Origin: Frischella japonica
GTDB taxonomy: Bacteria > Pseudomonadota > Gammaproteobacteria > Enterobacterales > Orbaceae
Length of the DNA: 64,000 nucleotides
Assembly: GCF_014489845.1 (NCBI RefSeq)
Contig: NZ_JABURY010000021.1
Location: forward strand, 62,001-126,000
Reading direction: 5' to 3'
Part shown: piece after piece, positions 49,972 to 58,768 of the stretch
Position numbering within the stretch: position 1 is the stretch's first letter
How the letters are laid out: each line of letters begins with the position of its first letter
Notes under the pieces: generated by a model
The model's input: only the letters and a program-made list of their open reading frames with translations
The model's database searches: none
What the model was told of the DNA's origin: nothing
Translations under genes and position numbers: made by a program

Positions 49972-50016
49972 AAGATGATCGAAGTGAACTTAAGATAACT
50001 ACCAATCGATCATCTT
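49972..50016 (+). terminator. Stem-loop after polA, probable terminator
   Basis: An 11-bp perfect stem (AAGATGATCGA / TCGATCATCTT) with 23-nt loop lies 17 bp after the polA stop, followed by a pyrimidine-rich tail. Both arms carry a GATC, so it doubles as part of the GATC cluster. The place corresponds to spf (Spot 42) in E. coli, but I see no resemblance to that RNA. Confidence 0.55.
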
Positions 50017-50164
50017 CTCTCTTTGAAAACACTCAAATACGTCTCTTAATGCCTCTTTCCACATAATCAAATAAGATCGTCAGATTAACCAAATCTATCC
50101 TCGTTGTAAAAAGATGATCTTAATATAGCGAAATTTACAATTTTCTCGATAAAAATTCTGTTAA

Positions 50165-50181
50165 AAAAACATAAAAGATCC
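50165..50181 (+). repeat. 17-bp direct repeat, copy 1, left of oriC
   Basis: AAAAACATAAAAGATCC occurs here and again at 50477-50493, exactly 312 bp apart, bracketing the DnaA-box cluster. Each copy ends in a GATC site. Confidence 0.7.
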
Positions 50182-50229
50182 AAATAATTGATCGAATCAT
50201 GCTGCCAAAATAACCTATTAATAAACAGA

Positions 50230-50530
50230 AAAACAGCGATCAAACTGATTTTTTGTGGATAACTCTGTCATTAAAACGATCACAATCCTGTTATCAACAT
50301 GGAAATAACTTTCCACACATTAATCAATGTGGATAAAAAGGATCGTTATCCATAGCTTAATCCTAAGTTTAATTAGAGTTATCAACACGTTTTGATCCTT
50401 AACAACATATTGATAAATAAGGGATACAAAAATTTATACACAAAGATCTCTTTATTAATAATAAAAAATATAATCTAAAAACATAAAAGATCCTTTTAAT
50501 TATTTAGTGATCACAAACAGATCATTTGAC
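50230..50530. other. oriC: Probable chromosomal replication origin oriC
   Basis: Two perfect DnaA boxes (TGTGGATAA at 50254-50262 and 50328-50336, minus strand) occur in under 200 bp. Near-matches are TTATCAACA (50291-50299 and 50379-50387), TTATCCATA (50346-50354) and TTATACACA (50434-50442). On the mnmG side lies an AT-rich stretch with 13-mer-like words GATCTCTTTATTA (50445-50457) and GATCCTTTTAATT (50489-50501), matching the E. coli unwinding-element pattern. GATC sites are abundant. The layout mnmG - unwinding region - DnaA boxes is that of E. coli oriC. Fis and IHF sites were not resolved. Left neighbour is polA; mioC is absent. Confidence 0.88.
50477..50493 (+). repeat. 17-bp direct repeat, copy 2, in the AT-rich unwinding region
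   Basis: Exact second copy of AAAAACATAAAAGATCC, lying inside the putative DNA-unwinding element next to mnmG. Confidence 0.7.
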
Positions 50531-50619
50531 GTAGCTAAAAAGACGAGTAAAATTTATCATTCGAATAAATTCCTATCTCTTGATAGCCATTTTTTAATTA
50601 TATTCAGTTGAGGTTAGAT

Positions 50620-52512
50620 ATGTTTTACCCGGATCTTTTCGATGTCATCATCGTCGGTGGCGGTCATGCAGGTACTGAAGCAGCAATGGCATCAGCAAGA
50701 ATGGGTAGAAAAACACTGCTTTTAACCCATAATATCAATACATTAGGACAAATGTCATGCAATCCAGCAATTGGTGGCATTGGCAAAGGACACTTGGTTA
50801 AAGAGATCGATGCAATGGGTGGACTAATGGCCCAAGCAACGGATCATGCTGGGATCCAATTTAGGATCTTAAACGCCAGTAAAGGTCCTGCCGTTAGAGC
50901 TACGCGCGCACAAGCAGATCGTTCCTTATATCGCAATAACATCCGAATTGCATTGGAAAATCAACCTAATTTAATGCTTTTCCAACAATCAGTTGAAGAT
51001 GTGATCATTAAAAACGATCAGATCACCGGTGTTATTACCCAAATGGGTATCAAATTCAAAGCTAAAGCAGTTGTGATCACAGCTGGTACATTTTTAGCTG
51101 GAAAGATCCATATTGGATTAAATAATTATAGTGGTGGACGCACAGGTGATCCTGCTTCAATCGGTTTATCACATGCTCTACATCAATACCCATTCAGAAT
51201 AGGTCGCTTAAAAACAGGTACACCACCAAGGATCGATGCGCGTACAATTGATTTTTCTCAATTAGGGATCCAAGCGGGAGATGATCCTATACCCGTGTTT
51301 TCATTTTTAGGGAAACCAAGCGATCACCCTAAACAGATCCCTTGTTACATAACATCAACCAATGAAAAAACTCATGAGATCATTCGCAATAATTTAGATC
51401 GCAGCCCAATGTATACCGGCGTGATCGAAGGGATCGGACCGCGTTATTGTCCATCTATAGAGGATAAGATCATGCGTTTTGCGGATCGCAATTCTCATCA
51501 GATCTATTTAGAACCAGAAGGATTAAATAGTAATGAAATTTATCCAAACGGAATTTCTACCAGCTTACCATTTGATACACAGCTCGCTTTTGTACGTAGT
51601 ATGAAAGGTCTCGAAAATGCGAACATTATAAGACCAGGATATGCAATTGAATATGATTATTTTGATCCACGGGATCTCAAACCAACTCTTGAAAGCAAAG
51701 TGATCAAAGGATTATTTTTAGCCGGTCAGATCAACGGTACTACCGGGTATGAAGAAGCTGCTGCCCAAGGACTGCTTGCAGGATTAAATGCAGCTCGTTT
51801 TGTGTATGACGAAGAACAATGGTATCCAACTCGCGATCAAGCTTATCTGGGCGTATTAGTTGACGATCTTTGTACATTAGGTACTAATGAACCTTATCGT
51901 ATGTTTACTTCTCGTGCTGAATACCGTTTGATGTTACGCGAAGATAATGCCGATATCCGTTTAACTGAAATTGGTCGAAAGTTAGGTTTGGTAGATGATT
52001 ATCGCTGGCTACAGTTTAATCAAAAAATAGAAGCTATTGAACAAGAACGTGCACGATTACGCGATATTTGGGTTCATCCACATATTGAAACTATTGATGA
52101 AGTCAATGCGGTGTTAAGTGCTAATTTAACCAAAGAAGCTAATGGTGAAGAGTTATTAAAACGTCCAGAGATGACTTATAAAACCTTAAAATCATTATCA
52201 CTATTTGCTCCAGGTTTAGCAGAAGGACAAGCTGCAGAACAAGTTGAAATACAAGTTAAATATGATGGTTACATTAAATTGCAAATTGAAGAAATCGAAC
52301 GACAGAAACGTAATGAAGAAACACTAATTCCGCAAGAAATTGATTATGCTGATATTTCAGGTTTATCTAATGAAGTTGTTGCCAAATTAAAACAACATAA
52401 ACCGGTTTGTATCGGTCAAGCTTCGCGAATTTCAGGGATAACTCCAGCTGCAATCTCAATGTTATTAGTTTATTTAAAGAAAAAAAATTACATCTGTAAA
52501 AAGGCACTATAA
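50620..52512 (+). CDS. mnmG: tRNA uridine-5-carboxymethylaminomethyl modification enzyme MnmG (GidA)
   Basis: MnmG with MnmE installs cmnm5U34 in tRNAs. The ATG at 50620 has GAGG six bases upstream and gives 630 aa (E. coli 629), starting [20 protein letters not shown]. The FAD-binding GGGHAG is at residues 13-18. The catalytic-cysteine segment [16 protein letters not shown], the second-cysteine segment [11 protein letters not shown] and the [17 protein letters not shown] motif follow. The first two thirds of the gene are packed with GATC sites and the last third has none. Transcription of gidA beside oriC influences initiation in E. coli. It is followed at 3 bp by rsmG. Confidence 0.97.
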   Translation: MFYPDLFDVIIVGGGHAGTEAAMASARMGRKTLLLTHNINTLGQMSCNPAIGGIGKGHLVKEIDAMGGLMAQATDHAGIQFRILNASKGPAVRATRAQADRSLYRNNIRIALENQPNLMLFQQSVEDVIIKNDQITGVITQMGIKFKAKAVVITAGTFLAGKIHIGLNNYSGGRTGDPASIGLSHALHQYPFRIGRLKTGTPPRIDARTIDFSQLGIQAGDDPIPVFSFLGKPSDHPKQIPCYITSTNEKTHEIIRNNLDRSPMYTGVIEGIGPRYCPSIEDKIMRFADRNSHQIYLEPEGLNSNEIYPNGISTSLPFDTQLAFVRSMKGLENANIIRPGYAIEYDYFDPRDLKPTLESKVIKGLFLAGQINGTTGYEEAAAQGLLAGLNAARFVYDEEQWYPTRDQAYLGVLVDDLCTLGTNEPYRMFTSRAEYRLMLREDNADIRLTEIGRKLGLVDDYRWLQFNQKIEAIEQERARLRDIWVHPHIETIDEVNAVLSANLTKEANGEELLKRPEMTYKTLKSLSLFAPGLAEGQAAEQVEIQVKYDGYIKLQIEEIERQKRNEETLIPQEIDYADISGLSNEVVAKLKQHKPVCIGQASRISGITPAAISMLLVYLKKKNYICKKAL

Positions 52513-52515
52513 GTT

Positions 52516-53145
52516 ATGTTAAAAAGCCAATTAGTTAAACTTATTCAACAAACGGATCTTTTGATTAGCGAGGCACAAATTGATCAATTGATTCAATATG
52601 TCATGATGCTTGATAAATGGAATAAAGCTTATAATTTAACGTCTATACGTGATCCTAATGAAATGTTGATAAAACATATTATGGACAGTTTAGTCATTTC
52701 TCCATACTTATTAGGTCAAGAATTTATTGATGTTGGAACCGGCCCTGGATTACCAGGGATTCCACTAGCCATTATTAATCCAGATAAACACTTCGACTTA
52801 GTTGATAGTCTTGGTAAACGTGTGCGCTTTTTAAAACAAGTGCAATTCGAACTAAAATTAAGTAATATTCATCCGGAACAAAGTCGAATTGAAGCGTATC
52901 GTCATAAACAGTTTGATGGCGTAATCAGTCGTGCTTTTGCTTCTTTGATGGATATGCTTGATTGGTGTCAACATTTACCAAATAAAACGGGATTATTCTA
53001 TGCATTAAAAAGTCAAGCTTCACAAGAAGAGTTAACTAACCTATCCCATGATTATCAATTAAAAAACTGTATAAAATTACAAATTCCGCAGTTAGATGCT
53101 GAACGTAACTTATTAATTATTCAAAAATTGACAGCTTTAAATTAA
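52516..53145 (+). CDS. rsmG: 16S rRNA (guanine-527-N7)-methyltransferase RsmG (GidB)
   Basis: RsmG methylates G527 of 16S rRNA; loss gives low-level streptomycin resistance in many species. The 209-aa protein has the SAM-binding motif [15 protein letters not shown] near residues 74-88, the preceding [21 protein letters not shown] and [10 protein letters not shown]. It is coupled to mnmG (3-bp gap), as is usual for gidAB. The atp operon, which follows gidB in E. coli, is replaced here by upp-uraA-hda. Confidence 0.96.
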   Translation: MLKSQLVKLIQQTDLLISEAQIDQLIQYVMMLDKWNKAYNLTSIRDPNEMLIKHIMDSLVISPYLLGQEFIDVGTGPGLPGIPLAIINPDKHFDLVDSLGKRVRFLKQVQFELKLSNIHPEQSRIEAYRHKQFDGVISRAFASLMDMLDWCQHLPNKTGLFYALKSQASQEELTNLSHDYQLKNCIKLQIPQLDAERNLLIIQKLTALN

Positions 53146-53216
53146 AAAATTTTTATCAAGACCACATATTACTTGATGTGTGGTCACAAATTGATTTTTA
53201 TTTATTAAGTTATTCA

Positions 53217-53225
53217 TGTTACAAT
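53217..53225 (+). promoter_or_regulatory. Extended -10 promoter for upp
   Basis: TGTTACAAT (TG-n-TACAAT) lies 62 bp upstream of the upp start, putting transcription start near 53232. A GGTCATTT word occurs in the leader and again beside the Shine-Dalgarno GAGG, possibly part of translational or pyrimidine control. Confidence 0.45.
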
Positions 53226-53286
53226 CTGCCGCCAGTGGTCATTTAAATTTAAATGATTAATAGATTTAAAACACTGAGGTCATTTC

Positions 53287-53913
53287 ATGAAAATTGTCGA
53301 AGTCAAACATCCCCTTGTCCGCCATAAAATAGGTTTAATGCGTGAGCATGATATTTCAACTAAAGATTTTAGAGCGCTTGCCAGCGAAGTCGGTAGTTTA
53401 TTAACCTATGAAGCCACGGCGGATCTGCCAACAGAAAAAGTAACAATTCAAGGTTGGTGTGGTCCAATCGAAGTTGAACGTATTAAAGGTAAAAAAATCA
53501 CAGTAGTACCGATTTTACGGGCAGGTTTAGGTATGATGGATGGCGTTTTAGAACATATCCCAAGTGCTAGAATTAGTGTGGTTGGTTTTTATCGTAATGA
53601 AGAAACCCTTGAGCCAGTACCTTATTTCCAGAAATTAACATCTGATATTGAAGATCGTATAGCTTTAGTGGTCGATCCAATGTTAGCTACAGGTGGATCG
53701 ATGGTTGCAACAATCGATCTTTTAAAGCAAGCTGGTTGTCAAAATATTAAAGTTTTAGTTTTAGTTGCGGCTCCAGAAGGGATCAAAGTTTTAGAACAAG
53801 CGCATCCAGATGTTGAATTATATACGGCATCAATTGATGAAAAATTAAATGATAAAGGATATATTCTCCCTGGTCTTGGTGATGCGGGAGATAAAATTTT
53901 TGGTACCAAATAA
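53287..53913 (+). CDS. upp: Uracil phosphoribosyltransferase
   Basis: Upp salvages uracil to UMP using PRPP. The 208-aa protein equals the E. coli length. The PRPP-binding loop [11 protein letters not shown] is near residue 130, with conserved [13 protein letters not shown] near 77 and the C-terminal [13 protein letters not shown]. It is the first gene of upp-uraA, separated from uraA by an intrinsic terminator that may act as an attenuator. GAGG lies 8 bases upstream of the ATG. Confidence 0.97.
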   Translation: MKIVEVKHPLVRHKIGLMREHDISTKDFRALASEVGSLLTYEATADLPTEKVTIQGWCGPIEVERIKGKKITVVPILRAGLGMMDGVLEHIPSARISVVGFYRNEETLEPVPYFQKLTSDIEDRIALVVDPMLATGGSMVATIDLLKQAGCQNIKVLVLVAAPEGIKVLEQAHPDVELYTASIDEKLNDKGYILPGLGDAGDKIFGTK

Positions 53914-53923
53914 ATCAATTTTT

Positions 53924-53948
53924 AAACCGGCGATAGCCGGTTTTTTTC
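53924..53948 (+). terminator. Terminator/attenuator between upp and uraA
   Basis: An 8-bp stem (AAACCGGC / GCCGGTTT), GATA loop and a run of T. uraA follows 40 bp later without a clear new promoter, so partial read-through is probable. Confidence 0.9.
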
Positions 53949-53986
53949 TGTCTGTAATTTATTAAATTTAAAGAGGAATAACAATA

Positions 53987-55219
53987 ATGGTTTCTAAAAA
54001 TATTTCTCAACACCTTTCTAAGCATACATTGTTAGATATTATCACTGGTGCTCAGATGTTGTTTGTTGCTTTTGGCGCATTAGTTTTAGTTCCGCTTCTG
54101 ACTCGACTTGATCCTAATGTAGCATTATTTACTGCTGGCGTAGGGACATTACTTTTTCAAATCGCAACGCGTGGTAAAGTGCCGGTATTTTTAGCATCAT
54201 CTTTTGCTTTTATTGCCCCTATTTCTTATGGTGTTGAAATGTGGGGAGTTGCTTCGACATTAGGTGGATTAGTTGCAGCTGGTTTAGTGTTTATGTTGTT
54301 TGCCTTTTTAGTGAAAATTAATGGTGCGAATATTATTGAACGCATTTTACCGCCAGTGGTGACCGGTCCGATTATTATGGTAATTGGTTTATCTTTAGCG
54401 CCTGTTGCTGTCAAGATGGCAATGGGGAGCGATATCGAAACAAGTTTACCGAAATACCAGTTAATTATTATTTCAATGGCTTCTTTAATAACGACACTAA
54501 TTGTTGCAATTTGGGCAAAAGGTTTTGTTAAATTGGTACCGATTATTTCCGGTATTATCGTTGGGTATAGTTTGTCAATTTGGTTTGGGTTAGTCAATTT
54601 TCAGCCGATTATTAGTGCTCCTTGGTTCTCATTACCGCATTTTTCTTATCCAGAATTTCAATGGCAGGCTATACTCTATATGATTCCGATTGTCATTGCT
54701 CCGACAATTGAACATGTTGGTGATATTATGGCAATTAGTAGTGTAACAGGCAAAGATTATACCAAAAATCCTGGGTTACAAAGAACATTGTTTGGTGATG
54801 GATTAGCAACATCAGTAGCCGGTTTTTTAGGTGGGCCACCTTGTATTACTTATGCTGAAGTCATTGGTGCTGTGACATTAACACGTAACTTTAAAACGCG
54901 CGTGATGACATGGGCGGCAATATGGGCTATTGTTATGTCATTTGTTGGTAAAGTGGGAGCATTTCTAGCATCTATTCCTTCCGTTGTTATGGGGGGGATT
55001 ATGGTATTATTATTTGGTTCTATTGCTTCTGTTGGAGTCAATATATTAGTTAAACATAAAGTTGATCTCTCTATTTCACGTAATATGTGTATCACAGCAT
55101 TAGTTCTGGTATTTGGTATTGGTGGAATGGTGTTTGATTTTGGTAATTATGTTTTACAAGGTATTAGTTTATGTGGTATCGCCGCTATTGTATTGAATCT
55201 GATTTTACCGCATAAATAA
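53987..55219 (+). CDS. uraA: Uracil permease
   Basis: UraA is a proton-coupled uracil importer (NCS2/NAT family). The 410-aa protein has about 14 hydrophobic segments. It has the NAT motif region with FLGGPPCITYAEVIGAVTLT and the PTIEHVGDIMAIS segment carrying the substrate-binding glutamate. It pairs with upp for uracil uptake and salvage. GAGG-like AAGAGGA lies upstream of the ATG. Confidence 0.94.
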   Translation: MVSKNISQHLSKHTLLDIITGAQMLFVAFGALVLVPLLTRLDPNVALFTAGVGTLLFQIATRGKVPVFLASSFAFIAPISYGVEMWGVASTLGGLVAAGLVFMLFAFLVKINGANIIERILPPVVTGPIIMVIGLSLAPVAVKMAMGSDIETSLPKYQLIIISMASLITTLIVAIWAKGFVKLVPIISGIIVGYSLSIWFGLVNFQPIISAPWFSLPHFSYPEFQWQAILYMIPIVIAPTIEHVGDIMAISSVTGKDYTKNPGLQRTLFGDGLATSVAGFLGGPPCITYAEVIGAVTLTRNFKTRVMTWAAIWAIVMSFVGKVGAFLASIPSVVMGGIMVLLFGSIASVGVNILVKHKVDLSISRNMCITALVLVFGIGGMVFDFGNYVLQGISLCGIAAIVLNLILPHK

Positions 55220-55224
55220 AATTT

Positions 55225-55253
55225 TGCTAAGATAAATGTTATTTATCTTAGCA
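55225..55253 (+). terminator. Inverted repeat after uraA
   Basis: A perfect stem of 12 or more bp (GCTAAGATAAAT / ATTTATCTTAGC) with a 3-nt loop directly follows the uraA stop. It lacks a T tract on the plus strand, so it may be a weak terminator or a 3'-end-stabilising hairpin. Confidence 0.6.
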
Positions 55254-55408
55254 TCTCAATTTAATTAATTTATTCAATAATATCGAATATTTATTTTATT
55301 AATGATGATGATAAAACTGTGTTGAATTTTTCTTTTTTGTCTTCATATTGCTTTTTAGGTTTCAGAATTTATACTACATGGGTCATAAAATAGAGCGAGG
55401 TATTAGCG

Positions 55409-56107
55409 ATTCATTCCCATCAGTTGGTGCTACCAGTTTCATTACCGGATACTGAAACGTTTGCTAGTTTTTATACCGGTTATAATGAATTATTAATCAA
55501 TTATTTGAAAGCGTTTTTAAATAAGACGGGTTTTCACTCTCTCTATTTTTGGGCTAACGCATCTTCGGGAAGAACGCATTTGTTACATGCAGCATGTCAT
55601 GATATGTCACTTTCCCATAAATTAATTAGCTATATTCCACTTGAGCAATATTTATTGTTAACCCCGGATATTTTAGTTGGATTAGAAAATTATGATTTGG
55701 TGTGTTTAGATAATATCGATCATATTGCCGGTAATAAGCAATGGGAAGAAGCTATCTTTGATCTATTTAATCGGTTATTAGAAAATTCACAAGCAAAATT
55801 ATTAATTACTGGTAATCATTCACCAAAGCAAATTCCTTTTAGTTTACCTGATTTAGTGTCTCGATTAGAGTGGGGACAAGTTTATCAATTAAAAGAACTC
55901 AGCGATGGCGATAAATTAAATGCTTTGCAATTACGTGCTAAATTGCGTGGTTTTGAGTTGTCTACTGACGTCGGACTATTCTTATTAAAACGGGTCGATC
56001 GTGATATGCGTTCATTATTTAATTTATTAGATAAATTAGATAAAGCCACTATCACCGAACAAAGAAAGTTAACCATTCCTTTTATTAAAGCCATAGTTAA
56101 TTTATAA
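55409..56107 (+). CDS. hda: DnaA inactivator Hda, likely ATT start
   Basis: Hda with the sliding clamp promotes DnaA-ATP hydrolysis (RIDA), limiting re-initiation. The 232-aa reading (E. coli 233) contains the clamp-binding motif QLVLPV at codons 5-10, then SLPDTETFASF and an AAA+ domain with GRTHLLHAA and VCLDNIDHI. The frame is closed by TAG at 55391, and between that stop and the Q codon (55421) there is no ATG, GTG, TTG or CTG. ATT at 55409 has GAGG (55397-55400) eight bases upstream. A TTG at 55424 would delete the glutamine of the clamp motif. E. coli hda is reported to use a CTG start, so a rare start fits. It is followed 17 bp later by a HAD gene. Confidence 0.8.
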   Translation: MHSHQLVLPVSLPDTETFASFYTGYNELLINYLKAFLNKTGFHSLYFWANASSGRTHLLHAACHDMSLSHKLISYIPLEQYLLLTPDILVGLENYDLVCLDNIDHIAGNKQWEEAIFDLFNRLLENSQAKLLITGNHSPKQIPFSLPDLVSRLEWGQVYQLKELSDGDKLNALQLRAKLRGFELSTDVGLFLLKRVDRDMRSLFNLLDKLDKATITEQRKLTIPFIKAIVNL

Positions 56108-56124
56108 CGTTATGGAGGGGAAAC

Positions 56125-56904
56125 GTGAAGAATAATGCTAAAGCAATAGTTTTTTTCGATTTAGATGGAACCTTACTAACTCGTGATATTAAAGTGGCTG
56201 ATAGTACGGTTAAAGCAGTTAAAAAGTTGCGAGAAAATAACATATTACCCATAATTGCAACGGGTCGATCATTATTTGAAATTGAGCATATTATGCAGCA
56301 TACAGGCATTAATTCTATTGTGAGTATGAATGGTCAATCAGTTATTTTTGAGGGAAAACCAATTTTTTCAAATGATATTGACCCTCAGATAATAGATCGT
56401 ATATTGCAATTTTCTCATTCAGAAACGGGTATTCCTATCGCTTTTTATAATGATTATATTATGCGTATTTCTGAACTCGGCGAACCAGCAACGAAATTTT
56501 ATCACTATTTACAACAAACTATTCCACCGGTTGATGATAAGATTCATTATCAAGAACCGATTCAAATGTTATTGCTTTTATGTGAAAGTGGCGAAGAAAT
56601 TTATCGTGATGTTTTCCCAGAGCTGAGCTTTGTACGTAATACACCTTATTGTGTCGATGTGATTAATGCAGAAAGTTCTAAGGCTTTTGGGATTAAAAAA
56701 TTATTACAAAAAGCCCCATTACAAAATATTCCAACTTATGCATTTGGTGATGGCTTTAATGATATTGAGATGTTTGAGATAGTTGATCATCCAATCGCAA
56801 TGGCTAATGCAGTCACACCGTTAAAACAACTCGCTGAATTTATCACTGATGATAATAATCATGATGGAATTGTAAAAGGCTTACAACGTGCGGGTTTGAT
56901 TTAA
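56125..56904 (+). CDS. HAD-superfamily Cof-type phosphatase
   Basis: The 259-aa protein is a HAD-IIB (Cof-type) hydrolase. Motif I FFDLDGTLL supplies nucleophile D12 and acid D14. Motif II ATGRS follows near residue 46, then a lysine in the ESSKAFGIKKLL region and motif III GDGFNDIEM near the C-terminus. Relatives dephosphorylate sugar phosphates or flavin/PLP derivatives; the substrate here is unknown. The start is GTG, with a strong GGAGGGG ribosome site four bases upstream. It probably belongs to the hda transcript. Confidence 0.88.
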   Translation: MKNNAKAIVFFDLDGTLLTRDIKVADSTVKAVKKLRENNILPIIATGRSLFEIEHIMQHTGINSIVSMNGQSVIFEGKPIFSNDIDPQIIDRILQFSHSETGIPIAFYNDYIMRISELGEPATKFYHYLQQTIPPVDDKIHYQEPIQMLLLLCESGEEIYRDVFPELSFVRNTPYCVDVINAESSKAFGIKKLLQKAPLQNIPTYAFGDGFNDIEMFEIVDHPIAMANAVTPLKQLAEFITDDNNHDGIVKGLQRAGLI

Positions 56905-56993
56905 TTAGCACTGTATTTTATTGGTTTATAAACATACTTAAGTTGAAATTAATTCATGAGTTAGTTTTATATCTTATTATTTTATATTTTTTA

Positions 56994-58109
56994 TTATTTA
57001 GGATAAATCACGCCTAAACTTATGGCTTTTGTTGCACCAGTTACTGTTGGAATATTACTCGATAAATTATGGATTCGGCAATAAGCTAACCAAGCAAAAG
57101 CAATAGCTTCCATATAATCACTACTAGTACCTAACTCATCAGTCGTTTTTACTGACCAATTGGGTAACCATGCTGCAAACCGCGCCATAAGCAATGGATT
57201 TTTAGCACCGCCACCACAGATTAATAATTCATTTGGTAATTGTTTATTCAGTGATATTTGATTTATTATAGCTGTAGTTGTTACTATTACCGTAAGTTCG
57301 ATAAGTGTTGCTTGAATATCTTGTGGTGCGAGAGAAAAGCCGGTCAATTTATCGAGTAACCAATTAAGATTAAATCGTTCACGTCCAGTGCTTTTCGGAT
57401 AGGGTAATCGAAAATATTCATCATTTAATAAGTGTTGTAACAAGGGTTGATTTACGCTACCTGTTTTTGCCCATTTAGCATCTTTATCGTAAGGAAGTGC
57501 TAATTGTTTAGCAATCCAACTATCGAGTAATACATTACCTGGACCTGTGTCAAAACCAATAAGTGGATGATTAGGGGATAACACTGTGATATTACTTATG
57601 CCGCCAATATTTAAAATAATGCGATTTTTATTGGGATCACTAAATATTGCCTGATGAAAAGCAGGTACCAAAGGTGCACCCTGACCACCATATGCCATGT
57701 CTTTACGGCGAAAATCAGCAATGGTTGTGATGGCTGTTTTTGCAGCAATGATATTTGCATCACCTATTTGCATTGTAAAGGGATAGCAGCCATTAGGTGA
57801 ATGAAAAATAGTTTGCCCATGACAACCAATGGCATTAATTTGTGTTCTATCTAAATGATGGGTTTGAATAAACTTATTAATGCAATGCGCGTATAATTGA
57901 CCTAATTGATGATCGAGCTCACCTAATTTAAGTAATGTACATTGCTGTTGTTGACATAACTGTAATAAATTGGCTTTTAATGAGCTTGGTAACGGATAAC
58001 ATTCGCCACTAATAAATGTGATGTTATCAACTGAAATATCGACTAAAGCAATATCGATACCGTCTAAACTGGTACCAGACATGACGCCAATATAAAGAGT
58101 GGATTGCAT
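56994..58109 (-). CDS. anmK: Anhydro-N-acetylmuramic acid kinase
   Basis: AnmK phosphorylates and opens 1,6-anhydro-MurNAc during murein recycling. The 371-aa protein (E. coli 369) has the N-terminal ATP-binding GVMSGTSLDGIDIAL at residues 8-22, the catalytic aspartate in ADFRRKDMAYGGQGAPLVP, and LNIGGISN and GFDTGPGNVLLD motifs. It starts 5 bp after tsaC, suggesting a dprA-tsaC-anmK transcript. It acts in the same recycling route as Mpl. Confidence 0.95.
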   Translation of the reverse strand: MQSTLYIGVMSGTSLDGIDIALVDISVDNITFISGECYPLPSSLKANLLQLCQQQQCTLLKLGELDHQLGQLYAHCINKFIQTHHLDRTQINAIGCHGQTIFHSPNGCYPFTMQIGDANIIAAKTAITTIADFRRKDMAYGGQGAPLVPAFHQAIFSDPNKNRIILNIGGISNITVLSPNHPLIGFDTGPGNVLLDSWIAKQLALPYDKDAKWAKTGSVNQPLLQHLLNDEYFRLPYPKSTGRERFNLNWLLDKLTGFSLAPQDIQATLIELTVIVTTTAIINQISLNKQLPNELLICGGGAKNPLLMARFAAWLPNWSVKTTDELGTSSDYMEAIAFAWLAYCRIHNLSSNIPTVTGATKAISLGVIYPK

Positions 58110-58114
58110 AATCG

Positions 58115-58675
58115 TTATCCTTGTCGAATGATATCACCGGTGAAAATATCACGAATTTGCGATGGATTACATCGGTGACCGGTTTCGCCATTTAATACAG
58201 GAAATGAACAGCCAAATTGTGTTTCAACTTCAGTCAGTGTTCGGCATGGTAGATAACCTGAAAGGTTAGCACTCGTTGAAACAATTGGTTTAGCAAACGC
58301 TAAACAAAGTTGGTGAGCCAAAGGATGATGACAAATCCGAATGGCAATCGAATCGAATTGCCCGGTTAACCAAGGTGGGGTATCGGAATTTTTCGGCACT
58401 AACCATGTGATAGCTTGATCGGATGGCTGATTAATTAATTGTAATTGTTGTTTGGTTAAAAGAGTTTTATCAAAATAAGGTTTTAATTGTGCTAGATTAG
58501 CACCAATTAATATCAATCCTTTTTCTGGTGATCGTTGTTTTAAAGATAATAATTTTAAAATAGCTGATTGATTATCGGGGTCACAGCCTAAGCCAAATAC
58601 TGCCTCGGTCGGATAAGCGATGACTTCTCCAGTGATTAAACGCTGACAAGATTCAGTAAGGGTTAGTGCTGTCAT
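58115..58675 (-). CDS. tsaC: Threonylcarbamoyl-AMP synthase TsaC
   Basis: TsaC makes the threonylcarbamoyl-AMP used for t6A37 in ANN-decoding tRNAs. The ATG at 58675 gives 186 aa (E. coli 190). The YrdC-family motifs are present: AYPTEAVFGLGCDP near residue 20, LKQRSPEKGLILI, and the C-terminal STSANLSG segment. A longer TTG frame to 58690 is unlikely. As in E. coli it is near dprA and def. Confidence 0.94.
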   Translation of the reverse strand: MTALTLTESCQRLITGEVIAYPTEAVFGLGCDPDNQSAILKLLSLKQRSPEKGLILIGANLAQLKPYFDKTLLTKQQLQLINQPSDQAITWLVPKNSDTPPWLTGQFDSIAIRICHHPLAHQLCLAFAKPIVSTSANLSGYLPCRTLTEVETQFGCSFPVLNGETGHRCNPSQIRDIFTGDIIRQG

Positions 58676-58768
58676 AGTTTTAACGAACAAATAATAGTTA
58701 ACGATAGAACATTTTAAGGCTAATGATATACTTCATCAAGTTACATCATTAATTTCATTTTTATACCA

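Larger units (their letters stand above)
49977..51868. other. GATC (Dam-site) island over oriC and the first two thirds of mnmG
   Basis: By eye I count 14 GATC sites between 49977 and 50523 and 30 between 50632 and 51868. Then there is none until 52555, a 686-bp gap. Within mnmG most arise from ATC isoleucine codons after a G-ending codon or from GAT followed by C. SeqA binds hemimethylated GATC clusters, so this region is expected to be sequestered after initiation. See findings. Confidence 0.8.

Noticed and set aside
49955-50160. Possible Spot 42 (spf) RNA, which follows polA in E. coli.
   Set aside because: No stretch resembles the Spot 42 sequence or its GC-rich terminator; the stem-loop present has a different sequence and carries GATC sites.
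55424-56107. hda starting at TTG 55424.
   Set aside because: It would remove the glutamine of the clamp-binding motif and has no ribosome site at suitable spacing; ATT at 55409 fits better.
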